A DNA stretch of 64,000 nt, from NCBI RefSeq assembly GCF_002277895.1, contig NZ_CP022998.1, forward strand, positions 1,965,501 to 2,029,500. Direction: 5' to 3'. How positions within the stretch are numbered: the stretch's first letter is position 1; each line of letters opens with the position of its first letter. Positions 9,844-18,317 of this stretch are shown in pieces. The DNA comes from Rhizobium sp. 11515TR. Lineage in GTDB: Bacteria > Pseudomonadota > Alphaproteobacteria > Rhizobiales > Rhizobiaceae. The notes beneath the pieces were generated by a model, which was given only the letters and a program-made list of their open reading frames with translations, searched no databases and had not been told where the DNA came from. The translations under genes were made by a program, and so were the position numbers.

Positions 9844-10104
9844 CTAGTCTGGCGGGCTCATTTCCTGGCGGTTCACGAGCTTCACGCTTCGGTCCGGCTG
9901 GACAATATAGGTTTCGATAACATCCTGGCCCCACTGGTTCGTGAAGTGATGCTGGAATTGCGATCCGGGAGGCGATTTCGTCAGTTTCATATGCGGTTGG
10001 CCGCCATAGGTGATGCTGCCCGGAATGGGCTGCACCGATTCCGTCGTATTGCACGCGGAGAGCAGCGGTGCGCATAACAGGAGAGTCATTATATAGGGCT
10101 TCAT
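9844..10104 (-). CDS. Small lipoprotein, function unknown
   Basis: The 86-residue product starts MKPYIMTLLL and has lipobox LSAC, with Cys at residue 18. The mature part is short and polar (GSITYGGQPHMKLTKSPPGS, then a FTNQWGQDVIETYIVQPDRS segment) with no domain I recognise. The frame is open far upstream to 10488, but that part overlaps the divergent BA14K gene and lacks a signal. The start at 10104 gives a well-formed signal peptide. Confidence 0.65.
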   Translation of the reverse strand: MKPYIMTLLLCAPLLSACNTTESVQPIPGSITYGGQPHMKLTKSPPGSQFQHHFTNQWGQDVIETYIVQPDRSVKLVNRQEMSPPD

Positions 10105-10278
10105 TGCTTTGACTTTCCGCCCACTTTCCGTCGTGCGATAGCCGTCGCACATAAAGACGGAAGGGCATCTATGAGTGTGGCTCCAAATCACTATATACAG
10201 ATAATGACGGCGTGGTCGGCAGCAAGGTTGTTGTGCGGATTTACTTGATCGCGCCGCCAGATTTCGAAGGAGTCGCAT

Positions 10279-10689
10279 ATGTTTACGATTGCGAGATCGA
10301 TAACTGCCGCAGGCTTTGGTCTTTTGCTGGCGGTAGGTGCCGCCATGCCGGCGAATGCCGTCACCATGCCGACCCTGACGGTGCCTGCAACCGGACAGTC
10401 GGACATCATCCAGGTTCGCGATCACGGTCATGGCCACGGCCATTGGCATCATCACCATAATCGTTGGGGCAGCGGCCATCGGCTGCATGGCTCGGACAGC
10501 TATTATGACGACGATTCGGATAGCGGCGTTCTCTTCAAATCTTTTGTGACCGGTACTCTGTTCAACAGGCAGAGTTCACAGAGCTATTACGGCGCTCACG
10601 CGCGTGACTGCGCAAGCCGCTATCGCTCTTATCGCGCCTCCGATAACACCTATCAGCCGAGCCGCGGACCGAGGCAGCTGTGCCGTTGA
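10279..10689 (+). CDS. BA14K family protein, secreted, His-rich
   Basis: The 136-residue protein has a signal peptide ending ANA near residue 27. A striking run of His and Gly follows (HGHGHGHWHHHH at about 49-60). The C-terminus carries the BA14K signature CASRYRSYRASDNTYQPSRG, named for a Brucella 14-kDa immunoreactive protein reported to have lectin-like activity. An AAGGAG precedes the ATG. It is divergent from the small lipoprotein gene at 9844-10104. The His cluster could bind metal, which is inference. Confidence 0.88.
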   Translation: MFTIARSITAAGFGLLLAVGAAMPANAVTMPTLTVPATGQSDIIQVRDHGHGHGHWHHHHNRWGSGHRLHGSDSYYDDDSDSGVLFKSFVTGTLFNRQSSQSYYGAHARDCASRYRSYRASDNTYQPSRGPRQLCR

Positions 10690-10775
10690 GCGGCAACTTT
10701 TTCTGAGCAGGCCGACACTTTTCGCTTGCGTCGGGAAACGCTAAACTCTAAACGAAACAAGCCGTTTCGGCAGGT

Positions 10776-10852
<77 letters not shown>

Positions 10853-10887
10853 TTTATCTCCTTGAACTCCCAATCGAATTCTGAAAA

Positions 10888-11583
10888 TCAGCTACACCAG
10901 GACGACGCCTGGCCGGTCCAGCGGCGCGCGAGACCTTCCGACACCATCTGATCGCCGAGCGAGCGCCCCGCGCGCATGGCAATGCGGAGCTTGCCGCCAT
11001 TCGGGTCGTCGCGACGGCTGCTGCCGGAAAGCACGAAGCTTCCATCGTTGAGAATGGCCTGCAGGCGCAGTTTCGCGGCTACGCCTCTCTGTCTTTCGCT
11101 GGGGCAGCGCGCGGCACCGGCGTCCGGGACCTCGATATCGGCCAACTGAATCCGTATGCCATCCTGCCAGAAGGTATTGCCGTCGACGACGCAATTCGTG
11201 CCCGAGCCGGCGCCGCATAGCACGAAACGACCGCCGGACTGCGCATGCAAGCCGGGTATCGGCCGTTCGACCGGTATCTTGTTGACCGGCATTGCCACGG
11301 GAATGGCGGCGGGCGGTACCGGCAGGACGGATGTTGCGCGCGGCTCCGATGTCACTGCTGCCGTCCTTATTTGCGGCTTTGCCGCCGGCACGGGCGTCTC
11401 CCGAGCCATATGCGGCATGCCTGCGACTGTGCCGGCATGCGCCAGCATCGACGGCATATCATTGCGATGCTGATAGGCGTAGATGCCGGCTATCGTTGCC
11501 AGGCCGACAACACCCCATAGCCACATCGAATTGCCCGCCTTGGATTGCGGCTTGCGCCGCGTGCGTCGTTTCGCTTTCGCCAT
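10888..11583 (-). CDS. Membrane-anchored thermonuclease-like protein, active site apparently degenerate
   Basis: The 231-residue protein has a basic N-terminus and one membrane span at about residues 20-38 ([17 protein letters not shown]). A Pro/Ala-rich linker follows, then a C-terminal staphylococcal-nuclease-like domain from about residue 120 ([13 protein letters not shown], then [12 protein letters not shown]). The active-site motifs diverge: the usual P-E is P-D, and the D-x-Y-G-R motif reads DPNGGKLR, so one catalytic Arg seems missing. I use the ATG at 11583, which follows GAGGGATG; the TTG at 11598 is less likely. Nuclease activity should not be assumed. Confidence 0.75.
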   Translation of the reverse strand: MAKAKRRTRRKPQSKAGNSMWLWGVVGLATIAGIYAYQHRNDMPSMLAHAGTVAGMPHMARETPVPAAKPQIRTAAVTSEPRATSVLPVPPAAIPVAMPVNKIPVERPIPGLHAQSGGRFVLCGAGSGTNCVVDGNTFWQDGIRIQLADIEVPDAGAARCPSERQRGVAAKLRLQAILNDGSFVLSGSSRRDDPNGGKLRIAMRAGRSLGDQMVSEGLARRWTGQASSWCS

Positions 11584-11676
11584 GGTATCATCCCTCAATT
11601 GCGAGGGGGATTATCGCCGTCATTTCTTACCGATCCGTTGGCTTTGGCGGAGATCATGAACTGCGATGGGGCAAGG

Positions 11677-12072
11677 CTATTTCGCGGCCCCTGTCGGCGG
11701 CTTCAGTTTCACCGCCATCGTCACCTGTCCGTTGATGGAAAGTCTGGTGCCGCGATTGTCTGGATTGTTGACCGAGGTATTGCTCGACAGGGCACTGATC
11801 TCGCAGGCATCGGCAATCGTATCGAGCAGGGTGGCGCAGCTGCTTGCGGCAATCTTGTAGAAGGATTTCAACGCCTTCTCCTGCTGCTCGTCGCTGTCGC
11901 CATCCGTTATGGGATAGGAGATCGATATTCCCGATTGCACGGAAATATATCCTTCGGGCGGCTGGTGAGGGTTGCGCAGCGGAAGATTCGAAAAATTCTG
12001 CGCGAGGGCAGGCAGGGCCGTTGCTGCAAGCGCCAAGCTGAGCGCAGCCCGGATCAGAAATCTGGTCATCAT
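11677..12072 (-). CDS. Secreted hypothetical protein
   Basis: The 131-residue product has a signal peptide with cleavage after ALA near residue 24. The mature domain contains an even Cys pair (SSCATLLDTIADACEIS) likely to form a disulfide, and a C-terminal NGQVTMAVKLKPP strand. A GGAGATATA precedes two tandem ATG codons. I do not recognise a family. It lies upstream of the nuclease-like gene on the same strand with a 93-base gap. Confidence 0.65.
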   Translation of the reverse strand: MMTRFLIRAALSLALAATALPALAQNFSNLPLRNPHQPPEGYISVQSGISISYPITDGDSDEQQEKALKSFYKIAASSCATLLDTIADACEISALSSNTSVNNPDNRGTRLSINGQVTMAVKLKPPTGAAK

Positions 12073-12308
12073 TATATCTCCGTTTTTTCCGCTTGTTGCA
12101 GATGCGGATAAAGGCTGGGTGATGCTTTAACTTAAAATTGTACTTTCGATCGAATTTCCGTAGAGTTTACGAATCAGAAATGCGTCGGCCGAAATGCTTC
12201 CTTGCCAACCCCATACGCAAGGCGCATAGTCTAATCCTGTCGTCGGGAATAAAACGGGTGCCGGCGAAGTACTGCGTGCTTCTGCCCCACGGACCATGAG
12301 ACGCGCAA

Positions 12309-12521
12309 ATGCTGGACACACCTATCCATCCACGAGATCTGCCGCTTTTTTCAGACGATCTGGACCGGCTCGAGAAGGTACTGGACACGGTCTGCAAGGA
12401 TCGTGGCATGAGCCCGCGAAGCCTAGAGGCAGAACGCCTCGGCGCATTGATTATTCAGCTTTATCGCCAGGGCGTAAAGGACGACGCGAAGCTTCTCGCG
12501 CTTGCACGGGCTTATTTCTGA
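12309..12521 (+). CDS. Conserved small hypothetical protein
   Basis: The 70-residue protein is predicted helical (SDDLDRLEKVLDTVCKDRGM, then EAERLGALIIQLYRQGVKD and KLLALARAYF). The composition looks like a real gene and similar short proteins occur across rhizobia, but no function is known and no strong ribosome site is visible before the ATG. The C-terminal LIIQLYRQGVKDD pattern suggests a small helical regulator or adaptor, which is only a guess. Confidence 0.6.
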   Translation: MLDTPIHPRDLPLFSDDLDRLEKVLDTVCKDRGMSPRSLEAERLGALIIQLYRQGVKDDAKLLALARAYF

Positions 12522-12745
12522 CGCAGTTGCGTTTTTTTGTGGCCGAAAATCTAATCGATTTAAGCTGATTTCACATAGCAGTAATGATGCTTTATGCCTG
12601 TTCGAAGCGGACCGGCCTCCCTATATTTGCTGCGTTGCACAAAGAGATTCGATTTCTCGATGTCACTGCTTCTGGAGAGGAACAGTGCGCGCCAGCCCGC
12701 AGCAGAGGAAAAAACCGGCCGTGGCTGACGTGGATAGAAAGGTCC

Positions 12746-13768
12746 ATGATGAATTTTAAAGTTCCGAGCCGGCTTCGCCGCTTGCTCGTCGATTCCGTCG
12801 AGCTGCCGCAGCTCAAATTTCCGTTGATGCAGCCGCAATCGCAGCCGTCGCGCCGTCGCGTTTCCACGCGCCCGTCGCCGCAGCGGCTGACGGAAGTTTT
12901 GTGGTTTGGCCGCAATCCCGGCGATTTGCGCATGCTCGAATATGTGCCTCCGGGCGTAAAGGGACCGATGCCGCTCGTCGTTGTCCTGCATGGCTGTCAT
13001 CAGAATGCCGAGGATTTCGATCGCGCGAGCGGGTGGACGGCACTTGCGCGGCAGCATGGATTTGCCGTGCTTTATGCGGAGCAGAAGGCATCGAACAACC
13101 CAAATCTCTGTTTCAACTGGTTTCGCCCGAGCATGGTCACGCGCGATCGCGGTGAGCTCGGCTCCATCAGAGAAATGATCGATTTCAGTCGCCGTCTGCA
13201 TGCGATCGACGATAGCAGGATTTTTGTCATGGGCCTCTCGGCCGGTGGCGCTGTCGCAGCCGCATTGCTCGCGACCTATCCGGAACTCTTTGCCGCAGGC
13301 GCCATCATCGGCGGCCTGCCTTTCGGCGCTGCCCGCGATGCCATATCGGCGCTTGACGTCATGAAGCGTGGCTCAAGCCGCCCGGCGGAAAAATGGGGCG
13401 AGCTCGTTCGCGAAGTTTCCCCCGAAGCTGCCCGCTATCCGGCCGTCTCCATCTGGCATGGCGATGCCGATGATGTGGTGTCCTTCGCCAATGCCGAGGC
13501 ATCCGTCGCGCAATGGCTGACCGCACGCGAGCGTCCGCGCACCAAGGGTCGGTTGCGTCTCTTCGAGGGCGGCGAACGGCGCGAATGGCGCGACGACTAT
13601 GGCCATATGATCCTTGAGCTTGTGACGCTGACCGATTTCGGGCATGGCCTGCCGGTTGGCTCCATTGTTGAAGGCTGGGAGCCGGCAAACAACACCGAAC
13701 GCTACATCCTGCCTGCAGCCCTCTCTGCGCCCGAAGGGCTTGTCAAAAGCTGGAAGCTCGCGGCCTGA
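12746..13768 (+). CDS. PHB depolymerase family (CE1-like) esterase
   Basis: The 340-residue protein is an alpha/beta hydrolase of the Esterase_PHB family. After a basic, Pro/Arg-rich N-terminus (to about 55) comes PLVVVLHGCHQNAEDFDRAS, the family opening with the oxyanion-loop HG. The nucleophile is Ser165 in GLSAGG, acid candidates are Asp240/Asp242 in HGDADDVV, and a C-terminal His follows (GHMILE or FGHGLP). There is no signal peptide, so it is likely cytoplasmic. Substrate could be polyhydroxybutyrate oligomers or acyl/feruloyl esters. I chose the ATG at 12746 after GAAAGG; the open frame runs back to 12584. Confidence 0.87.
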   Translation: MMNFKVPSRLRRLLVDSVELPQLKFPLMQPQSQPSRRRVSTRPSPQRLTEVLWFGRNPGDLRMLEYVPPGVKGPMPLVVVLHGCHQNAEDFDRASGWTALARQHGFAVLYAEQKASNNPNLCFNWFRPSMVTRDRGELGSIREMIDFSRRLHAIDDSRIFVMGLSAGGAVAAALLATYPELFAAGAIIGGLPFGAARDAISALDVMKRGSSRPAEKWGELVREVSPEAARYPAVSIWHGDADDVVSFANAEASVAQWLTARERPRTKGRLRLFEGGERREWRDDYGHMILELVTLTDFGHGLPVGSIVEGWEPANNTERYILPAALSAPEGLVKSWKLAA

Positions 13769-13838
13769 GGCCGGTCGCAAAACCTAAGGCCTGAAGGCGC
13801 GAAGCGGCTCTTGGAGATTTCAGACGCTGCGTCAGCCG

Positions 13839-14129
13839 TCAATCGTCATTGGTGGCATTCAGGTTCTCAGGCCGAATGCCATCATTTTCGGACCAATGCT
13901 TGAAGCGAATGCCAGGACCGCCCGTGCCGTCACTGCCGCCGGCGAGGAAAAGCACGCCATGGCTCTCGAGGACGGAGCGAACTGTCGCAAGCGCCCTCAT
14001 ATCCGCCGGGCTGATCCCTGTTTCCAGCGCTTCGATCGCCGAAACCGGGAGTTTGCTCTCGCTGGCAAGCGTCTCCACCGTCAGTCCGAGCATGGCGCGC
14101 GCGCCGCGCAATTGTGCTGAAGTAATCAT
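13839..14129 (-). CDS. XRE-type helix-turn-helix protein
   Basis: The 96-residue protein is a minimal XRE regulator. The helix-turn-helix spans about residues 5-35 (QLRGARAMLGLTVETLA, then SKLPVSAIEALETG). The C-terminal VLESHGVLFLAGGSDGTGG segment is the common tail of rhizobial XRE proteins of this size. It lies 64 bases downstream of the last glycosyltransferase of the polysaccharide operon, on the same strand, so it may be its final gene. Targets are unknown. Confidence 0.8.
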   Translation of the reverse strand: MITSAQLRGARAMLGLTVETLASESKLPVSAIEALETGISPADMRALATVRSVLESHGVLFLAGGSDGTGGPGIRFKHWSENDGIRPENLNATNDD

Positions 14130-14193
14130 GAGTTAAGTCTATCGCATCGGCTTGAAAAGCGGAACCGATTTCCGACGAAAATCCTCTGCGAGT

Positions 14194-15429
14194 TTAAAAG
14201 GCCGCCGCGCTTTTCTCCCGGCCCTCGCGCTTATCGTCCAAACCGGAATTTGCTACCAACTCCAGCGGGGCAGGGGTGGGGTAGCCGAGCAGGTCGTGAT
14301 AGATCTTTTCGGTCGCATCCGCCATGCCGGCGAGCGTATATTCATCCTTGCGGCGACGGGCCTCGGCAGTAAAATTCGCCAGCAACGTCGGATCGCCAAG
14401 ACGTGCCATCGCGGCCGCCAACGCTTCCGGATTATCGCTGTTCGGCACGATGTATCCGTTCTTGCCGTGCTCCAGCACCGTGCGTGCGCCACCGACATCG
14501 GCAAGCAGCAGCGGCTTGCCCGCAGCTGCGGCCTCCAGCATCACATAGGACATCGCCTCATAGCGGCTTGGCATGACGACAACATCGAAGGCGTCGATGG
14601 CCGTCACCCCCGGCACGCTGCCATCGATGCGGGCGCGATCTTCAAGCCCGGCCCCCTTGATCATCTCTCTTGCTGTGTCGGCCAGCTCACCGATCCCGAT
14701 CATCAGCAGATGGGCTTGCGGCAATTGGGCTGCTATCCGTGCAAAAGCCGCGATCAGGCGTTCAGGCGCCTTCTGTTGCGTCATCCTGCCGACGAAGCCG
14801 AAGAGCAAAGCTTCCTGAGGAATGCCGTATCGTCTGCGGATGGCTGCTCGCTGGCTGAGGGGAGGTGCGTTGACGCCGTTAACGACGACGCGCAGGCGTT
14901 TTTCCGGGATGCCGAGCGACAGGGCGTGATTATATTCATCCTGCGAAACGCAGACTAGGCGATCGGTCAGCCATGTCCCGAGAAGACGCTCGATACCGCC
15001 ATAGATCAAACGGCCTTTCACACCGAGCGTCGGGTCCATGGTGCGGAAGGCATGCGGCGTGTAGAGAACGGGGACACGGCGCCCAGGTAGCCGCAGGCGG
15101 GTAAGCGCGCCGGCTTTCGAGCTATGGCCATGGATCAGATCGAACGGCCCATGAGTGGCCGCGATCTTGCGCAGTTGCCACCATGCCGTCAGATCCCAGG
15201 GGCCGGGCGCGCGCCGCATGCCAAGCGGAATGACATTGTCCAGGCCGATATTTTCCAGCTCTGCGACGAAAGTGGGCTCGGCGCGCACTGGGGAATAGAT
15301 AGCGGTCACGGAATGGCCGCGATGCTGCATGGCCCGGCATAGGTCGAGAAAATGTCGCCCGGAGCCACCGCCGCTCGGCTCGAGAACCTGCAGCAACGAC
15401 AGGCGCTTGACGTTGGTGCGAATGTTCAC
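14194..15429 (-). CDS. Glycosyltransferase family 4 (exopolysaccharide cluster)
   Basis: The 411-residue GT-B enzyme probably adds a sugar to the lipid-linked repeat unit in the cytoplasm. The N-terminal domain has the acceptor loop EPSGGGSGRHFLDLCRAM and HGHSSKAG. The C-terminal GT4 domain begins about residue 205 (LLFGFVGRMTQQKAPERLI) and has the E-x7-E nucleotide-sugar motif in PSRYEAMSYVMLEAAAAGKP. The start is a GTG at 15429 whose GTGA overlaps the stop of the polymerase gene, showing translational coupling. It is the distal glycosyltransferase of the minus-strand operon. Confidence 0.9.
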   Translation of the reverse strand: MNIRTNVKRLSLLQVLEPSGGGSGRHFLDLCRAMQHRGHSVTAIYSPVRAEPTFVAELENIGLDNVIPLGMRRAPGPWDLTAWWQLRKIAATHGPFDLIHGHSSKAGALTRLRLPGRRVPVLYTPHAFRTMDPTLGVKGRLIYGGIERLLGTWLTDRLVCVSQDEYNHALSLGIPEKRLRVVVNGVNAPPLSQRAAIRRRYGIPQEALLFGFVGRMTQQKAPERLIAAFARIAAQLPQAHLLMIGIGELADTAREMIKGAGLEDRARIDGSVPGVTAIDAFDVVVMPSRYEAMSYVMLEAAAAGKPLLLADVGGARTVLEHGKNGYIVPNSDNPEALAAAMARLGDPTLLANFTAEARRRKDEYTLAGMADATEKIYHDLLGYPTPAPLELVANSGLDDKREGREKSAAAF

Positions 15430-16688
15430 GATGTAGCTTCCCTTTTGTTCAAGTCACGCTGAAACTTCTGCTCCAGGGCGCCGCAGCCCCAGACGATTCC
15501 GATCAACATGTAGAAATGGCGCCAGTGGTCGGTATCGATGACGTTGCCGATGCCGACATGGCCGAGAATGACGATCCAGGCGATCATCAGGTAGGGCTGC
15601 CAGGGACGCTCTCTCAGGAGGTTGCGGAAGCCGATATAGATGGTCCAGCAGATCATGCTGATCCACGTTACGAAGCCGATCCAGCCGTAGGTGGTCAGCG
15701 TCTTTAGCCAGGTATTATGTTCGTCTTCGCGGAAGATCTGGCCGAAGACCAGCGGCCCGATGCCGAAAGGCCGTTCCATGGACATTTGGAAGCCGATGCT
15801 ATGGCGTTCGAAGCGGCCGAGATGGCCTCCGTCGTAGCTCTGAACCAGCTGCAGGCGCGTCGAAAACAGGTCGCTGACCTGCGGAAATTGCAGCGCGACG
15901 ACGAGCAGCACGACCATGAGGATGATGGCCGCCAGCGACATCACCAGAATGCGCAGCCGGAAGGTATTGCTACGGTGCTTCAACAGCATGCAGAAGATCA
16001 GCATCGCTGAGGCGAAGGCGAAGAGAGCCCAGGCTGCGCGGGAGAAGGACAGGAAAATGCCGAAGGCGAGCACGAACAGGCAGATGCCCTTGATCGGCGC
16101 CTTCTTCAGGTCGCCGATCAGCAGGCCGTGCATGAGGTAGAGGCTCGGCGCCACGAGATAGGGGCCGAAGACGTTCGGATCCTGGAACGCACCCATGGCG
16201 CGGTCGTAGCGCGTGAAGATGTCGAAGCCCGGCACGGCATGGAAGTAGCCGAGGATGCCGAGGCTTGCGGTGATCAGCGCTGCCACGACCCAGGTACTGA
16301 AGATCAGCTTCAGCCGCTTTTCGTTGTCTTCGGTAATGGCGGCGTAGAAAACGGAGCTCAGCGCCAGGAAGGTGGAAACGGCGATATAGATCGGGCCGTC
16401 GAGGTGGTTGCCGGCAGCAAGATCGTGCATCTGCGTGATCGAGAGCATGCCGCCGATATTGAACAGCAGAAACAGCGCCAGTAGTGGCGCGACGCTGCGC
16501 GAGATTTTCAGCCCGAGAATGAACCAGGTACCGATCAGAAAAGCGAGCCACAACTCATAAGGCGCCGGCTCGGCGATGACGAAGCCCGACAGGAACACAC
16601 CGATGACGACGCTGGCCGTACCGACCAGCCGCATGGCGGCAAGTTGCGGCTGCGCGACGCGGGGCGATGGCAGGTCGATCGCGCTCAA
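15426..16688 (-). CDS. Wzy-like O-antigen ligase/polymerase family membrane protein
   Basis: The 420-residue protein has about 10-12 hydrophobic spans and the Wzy_C/RfaL-type periplasmic loop near residues 265-320 (RLQLVQSYDGGHLGRFERHS, then FGIGPLVFGQIF and EDEHNTWLKTL). The H-N-x-W-L-x-x-L motif is typical of this superfamily. It probably polymerises repeat units at the periplasmic face. The apparent start is a TTG overlapping the upstream stop (TTGA at 16688-16685); an ATG 18 codons further in is the alternative. The overlaps on both sides mark a tight operon. Confidence 0.88.
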   Translation of the reverse strand: MSAIDLPSPRVAQPQLAAMRLVGTASVVIGVFLSGFVIAEPAPYELWLAFLIGTWFILGLKISRSVAPLLALFLLFNIGGMLSITQMHDLAAGNHLDGPIYIAVSTFLALSSVFYAAITEDNEKRLKLIFSTWVVAALITASLGILGYFHAVPGFDIFTRYDRAMGAFQDPNVFGPYLVAPSLYLMHGLLIGDLKKAPIKGICLFVLAFGIFLSFSRAAWALFAFASAMLIFCMLLKHRSNTFRLRILVMSLAAIILMVVLLVVALQFPQVSDLFSTRLQLVQSYDGGHLGRFERHSIGFQMSMERPFGIGPLVFGQIFREDEHNTWLKTLTTYGWIGFVTWISMICWTIYIGFRNLLRERPWQPYLMIAWIVILGHVGIGNVIDTDHWRHFYMLIGIVWGCGALEQKFQRDLNKREATS

Positions 16689-18241
16689 TAGGCATTTTCC
16701 GTATTGAGCAGACGAAACGGCGTCAGGAACAGGATCTTCAAATCGAAGAGCAGCGACCAGTTCTCGATGTAGTACAGATCGTAAGCTGTGCGGAACTTGA
16801 TCTTGTCGTCGCTGTCGATTTCGCCGCGCCAGCCGTTGATCTGCGCCCAGCCAGTGACGCCGGGCTTGACGCGATGGCGCGCGAAATAGCCTTCGACGAC
16901 GTCGGCATAGGTGCGGTTATGGCTGGCGGCCAGAACGGCGTGAGGGCGCGGCCCGACAAGCGAGAGGCTGCCGAGCAGTACGTTGAAAAGCTGCGGCAAC
17001 TCGTCGATCGACGTTTTGCGGATGAAGCGGCCGACGGGGGTGACGCGCGGGTCGTTCTTGGTCACGGCATTGCGCGCCGACGGATCGCTCATATGGGTGT
17101 ACATCGAGCGGAACTTGAAGACGTTGATGATCTCGTTGTTGAAGCCGTGGCGCTTCTGCATGAAGAAGATCGGCCCTCTCGAGGTTGTCTTCACGGCAAT
17201 TGCCGCGCCGAGCATGATCGGCCATAGCAAAGCAAGTGCGACCAGGCTGAAGAAGATGTCGAAGATGCGTTTTGCAACGCCATCCCAGTCGCGGATCGGC
17301 TTGTTGAAGATGTCGAGCATCGGCACGGCGCCGACATGTGAGTAGGCGCGGGGGCGGAACCGCAGCTTGTTGGCATGGGCCGCCAAGCGAATGTCGACAG
17401 GCAGCACCCAAAGCATTTTCAGCAATTGCAGAATGCGATCCTCGGCGCTGATCGGCAACGCGATGATCAGCATGTCTATGCGCACGAGCCGGGCGAATTC
17501 GACCAGTTCCGATACCGTGCCCAGCTTCGGGTAACCGGCGACCATGACTGGCGAGCGCTTTTCGCCGCGATCGTCGAAGATGCCGCAGATACGGATATCG
17601 TTGTCGGGCTGATGCTCGAGCGCGCGGATGAGCTCCTTTGCCGGTTCGCCGCCGCCGACGATGACGGCGCGCCGCTCCATGACGCCGTTGCGAGCCCAGT
17701 GGCGGATACCGTAGGCAAACAGGAGGCGAGCCACGAGAAGGAACCCTGCGCCTGCCGCGAGCCAAAGGCTGAGAAGCGAAAGGGAGTAGATATTGTTGAT
17801 GTCGAAGGGCAGAAGGGCAATGACCATGACCGCAAAGGCGGCCCCCCAGGACCCGAGAATCCGGTGCAGGAAATGATGCGGCGAGCGCAAGACCGGTATC
17901 TGATAGGCATCCGCAATCTGCAGAAAGACGATGGCAAGACCGCAGAGGGCGATCGTCACCACAGTCTTCGACAGGAAAGGATGATTGTCCGACGTACCGA
18001 AGAGGAGGATCGCAAGTCCGAATGCGAGTAGCGACAGAAATTCGAACAGCCGGTATTGTCCGACGATGATCGCCGGAGACTGGTTGGTTTCGCGAAGCTG
18101 TTCGGCGATTTGCCGCGCATAGGCATTCATGCCATCCGGGCGATCGCTATGAGTCTCGCCGGCACCGCGGGTGCGGATTTCCGAAACCTGCTTGCGAAGA
18201 TTGTCCAAGTTGAATTGCTCGGACTTTTGGGTAGTGTTCAT
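16685..18241 (-). CDS. Undecaprenyl-phosphate hexose-1-phosphate transferase (WcaJ/ExoY type)
   Basis: This is the initiating enzyme that moves a sugar phosphate from a nucleotide sugar onto undecaprenyl phosphate. The 518-residue product has the full two-part architecture: four to five N-terminal spans, a Rossmann-like CoA-binding region (AVIVGGGEPAKELIRALE at about 190), then a membrane re-entrant helix and the catalytic domain from about residue 325 (KRIFDIFFSLVALALLWP). FKFRSMYTH, KTSIDELPQLFNVLLGSLSLVG and GWAQINGWRGE are the expected catalytic-domain motifs. The ATG at 18241 is clear. In Agrobacterium a protein of this type (UppE) starts the polar adhesin. Confidence 0.93.
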   Translation of the reverse strand: MNTTQKSEQFNLDNLRKQVSEIRTRGAGETHSDRPDGMNAYARQIAEQLRETNQSPAIIVGQYRLFEFLSLLAFGLAILLFGTSDNHPFLSKTVVTIALCGLAIVFLQIADAYQIPVLRSPHHFLHRILGSWGAAFAVMVIALLPFDINNIYSLSLLSLWLAAGAGFLLVARLLFAYGIRHWARNGVMERRAVIVGGGEPAKELIRALEHQPDNDIRICGIFDDRGEKRSPVMVAGYPKLGTVSELVEFARLVRIDMLIIALPISAEDRILQLLKMLWVLPVDIRLAAHANKLRFRPRAYSHVGAVPMLDIFNKPIRDWDGVAKRIFDIFFSLVALALLWPIMLGAAIAVKTTSRGPIFFMQKRHGFNNEIINVFKFRSMYTHMSDPSARNAVTKNDPRVTPVGRFIRKTSIDELPQLFNVLLGSLSLVGPRPHAVLAASHNRTYADVVEGYFARHRVKPGVTGWAQINGWRGEIDSDDKIKFRTAYDLYYIENWSLLFDLKILFLTPFRLLNTENAY

Positions 18242-18317
18242 GGCAGCTTATCCGGTCGTTACCGGACAAGCCCTATCAGATATCAGCTAAGAAACACTTA
18301 CAACACTTGGCTGTATT

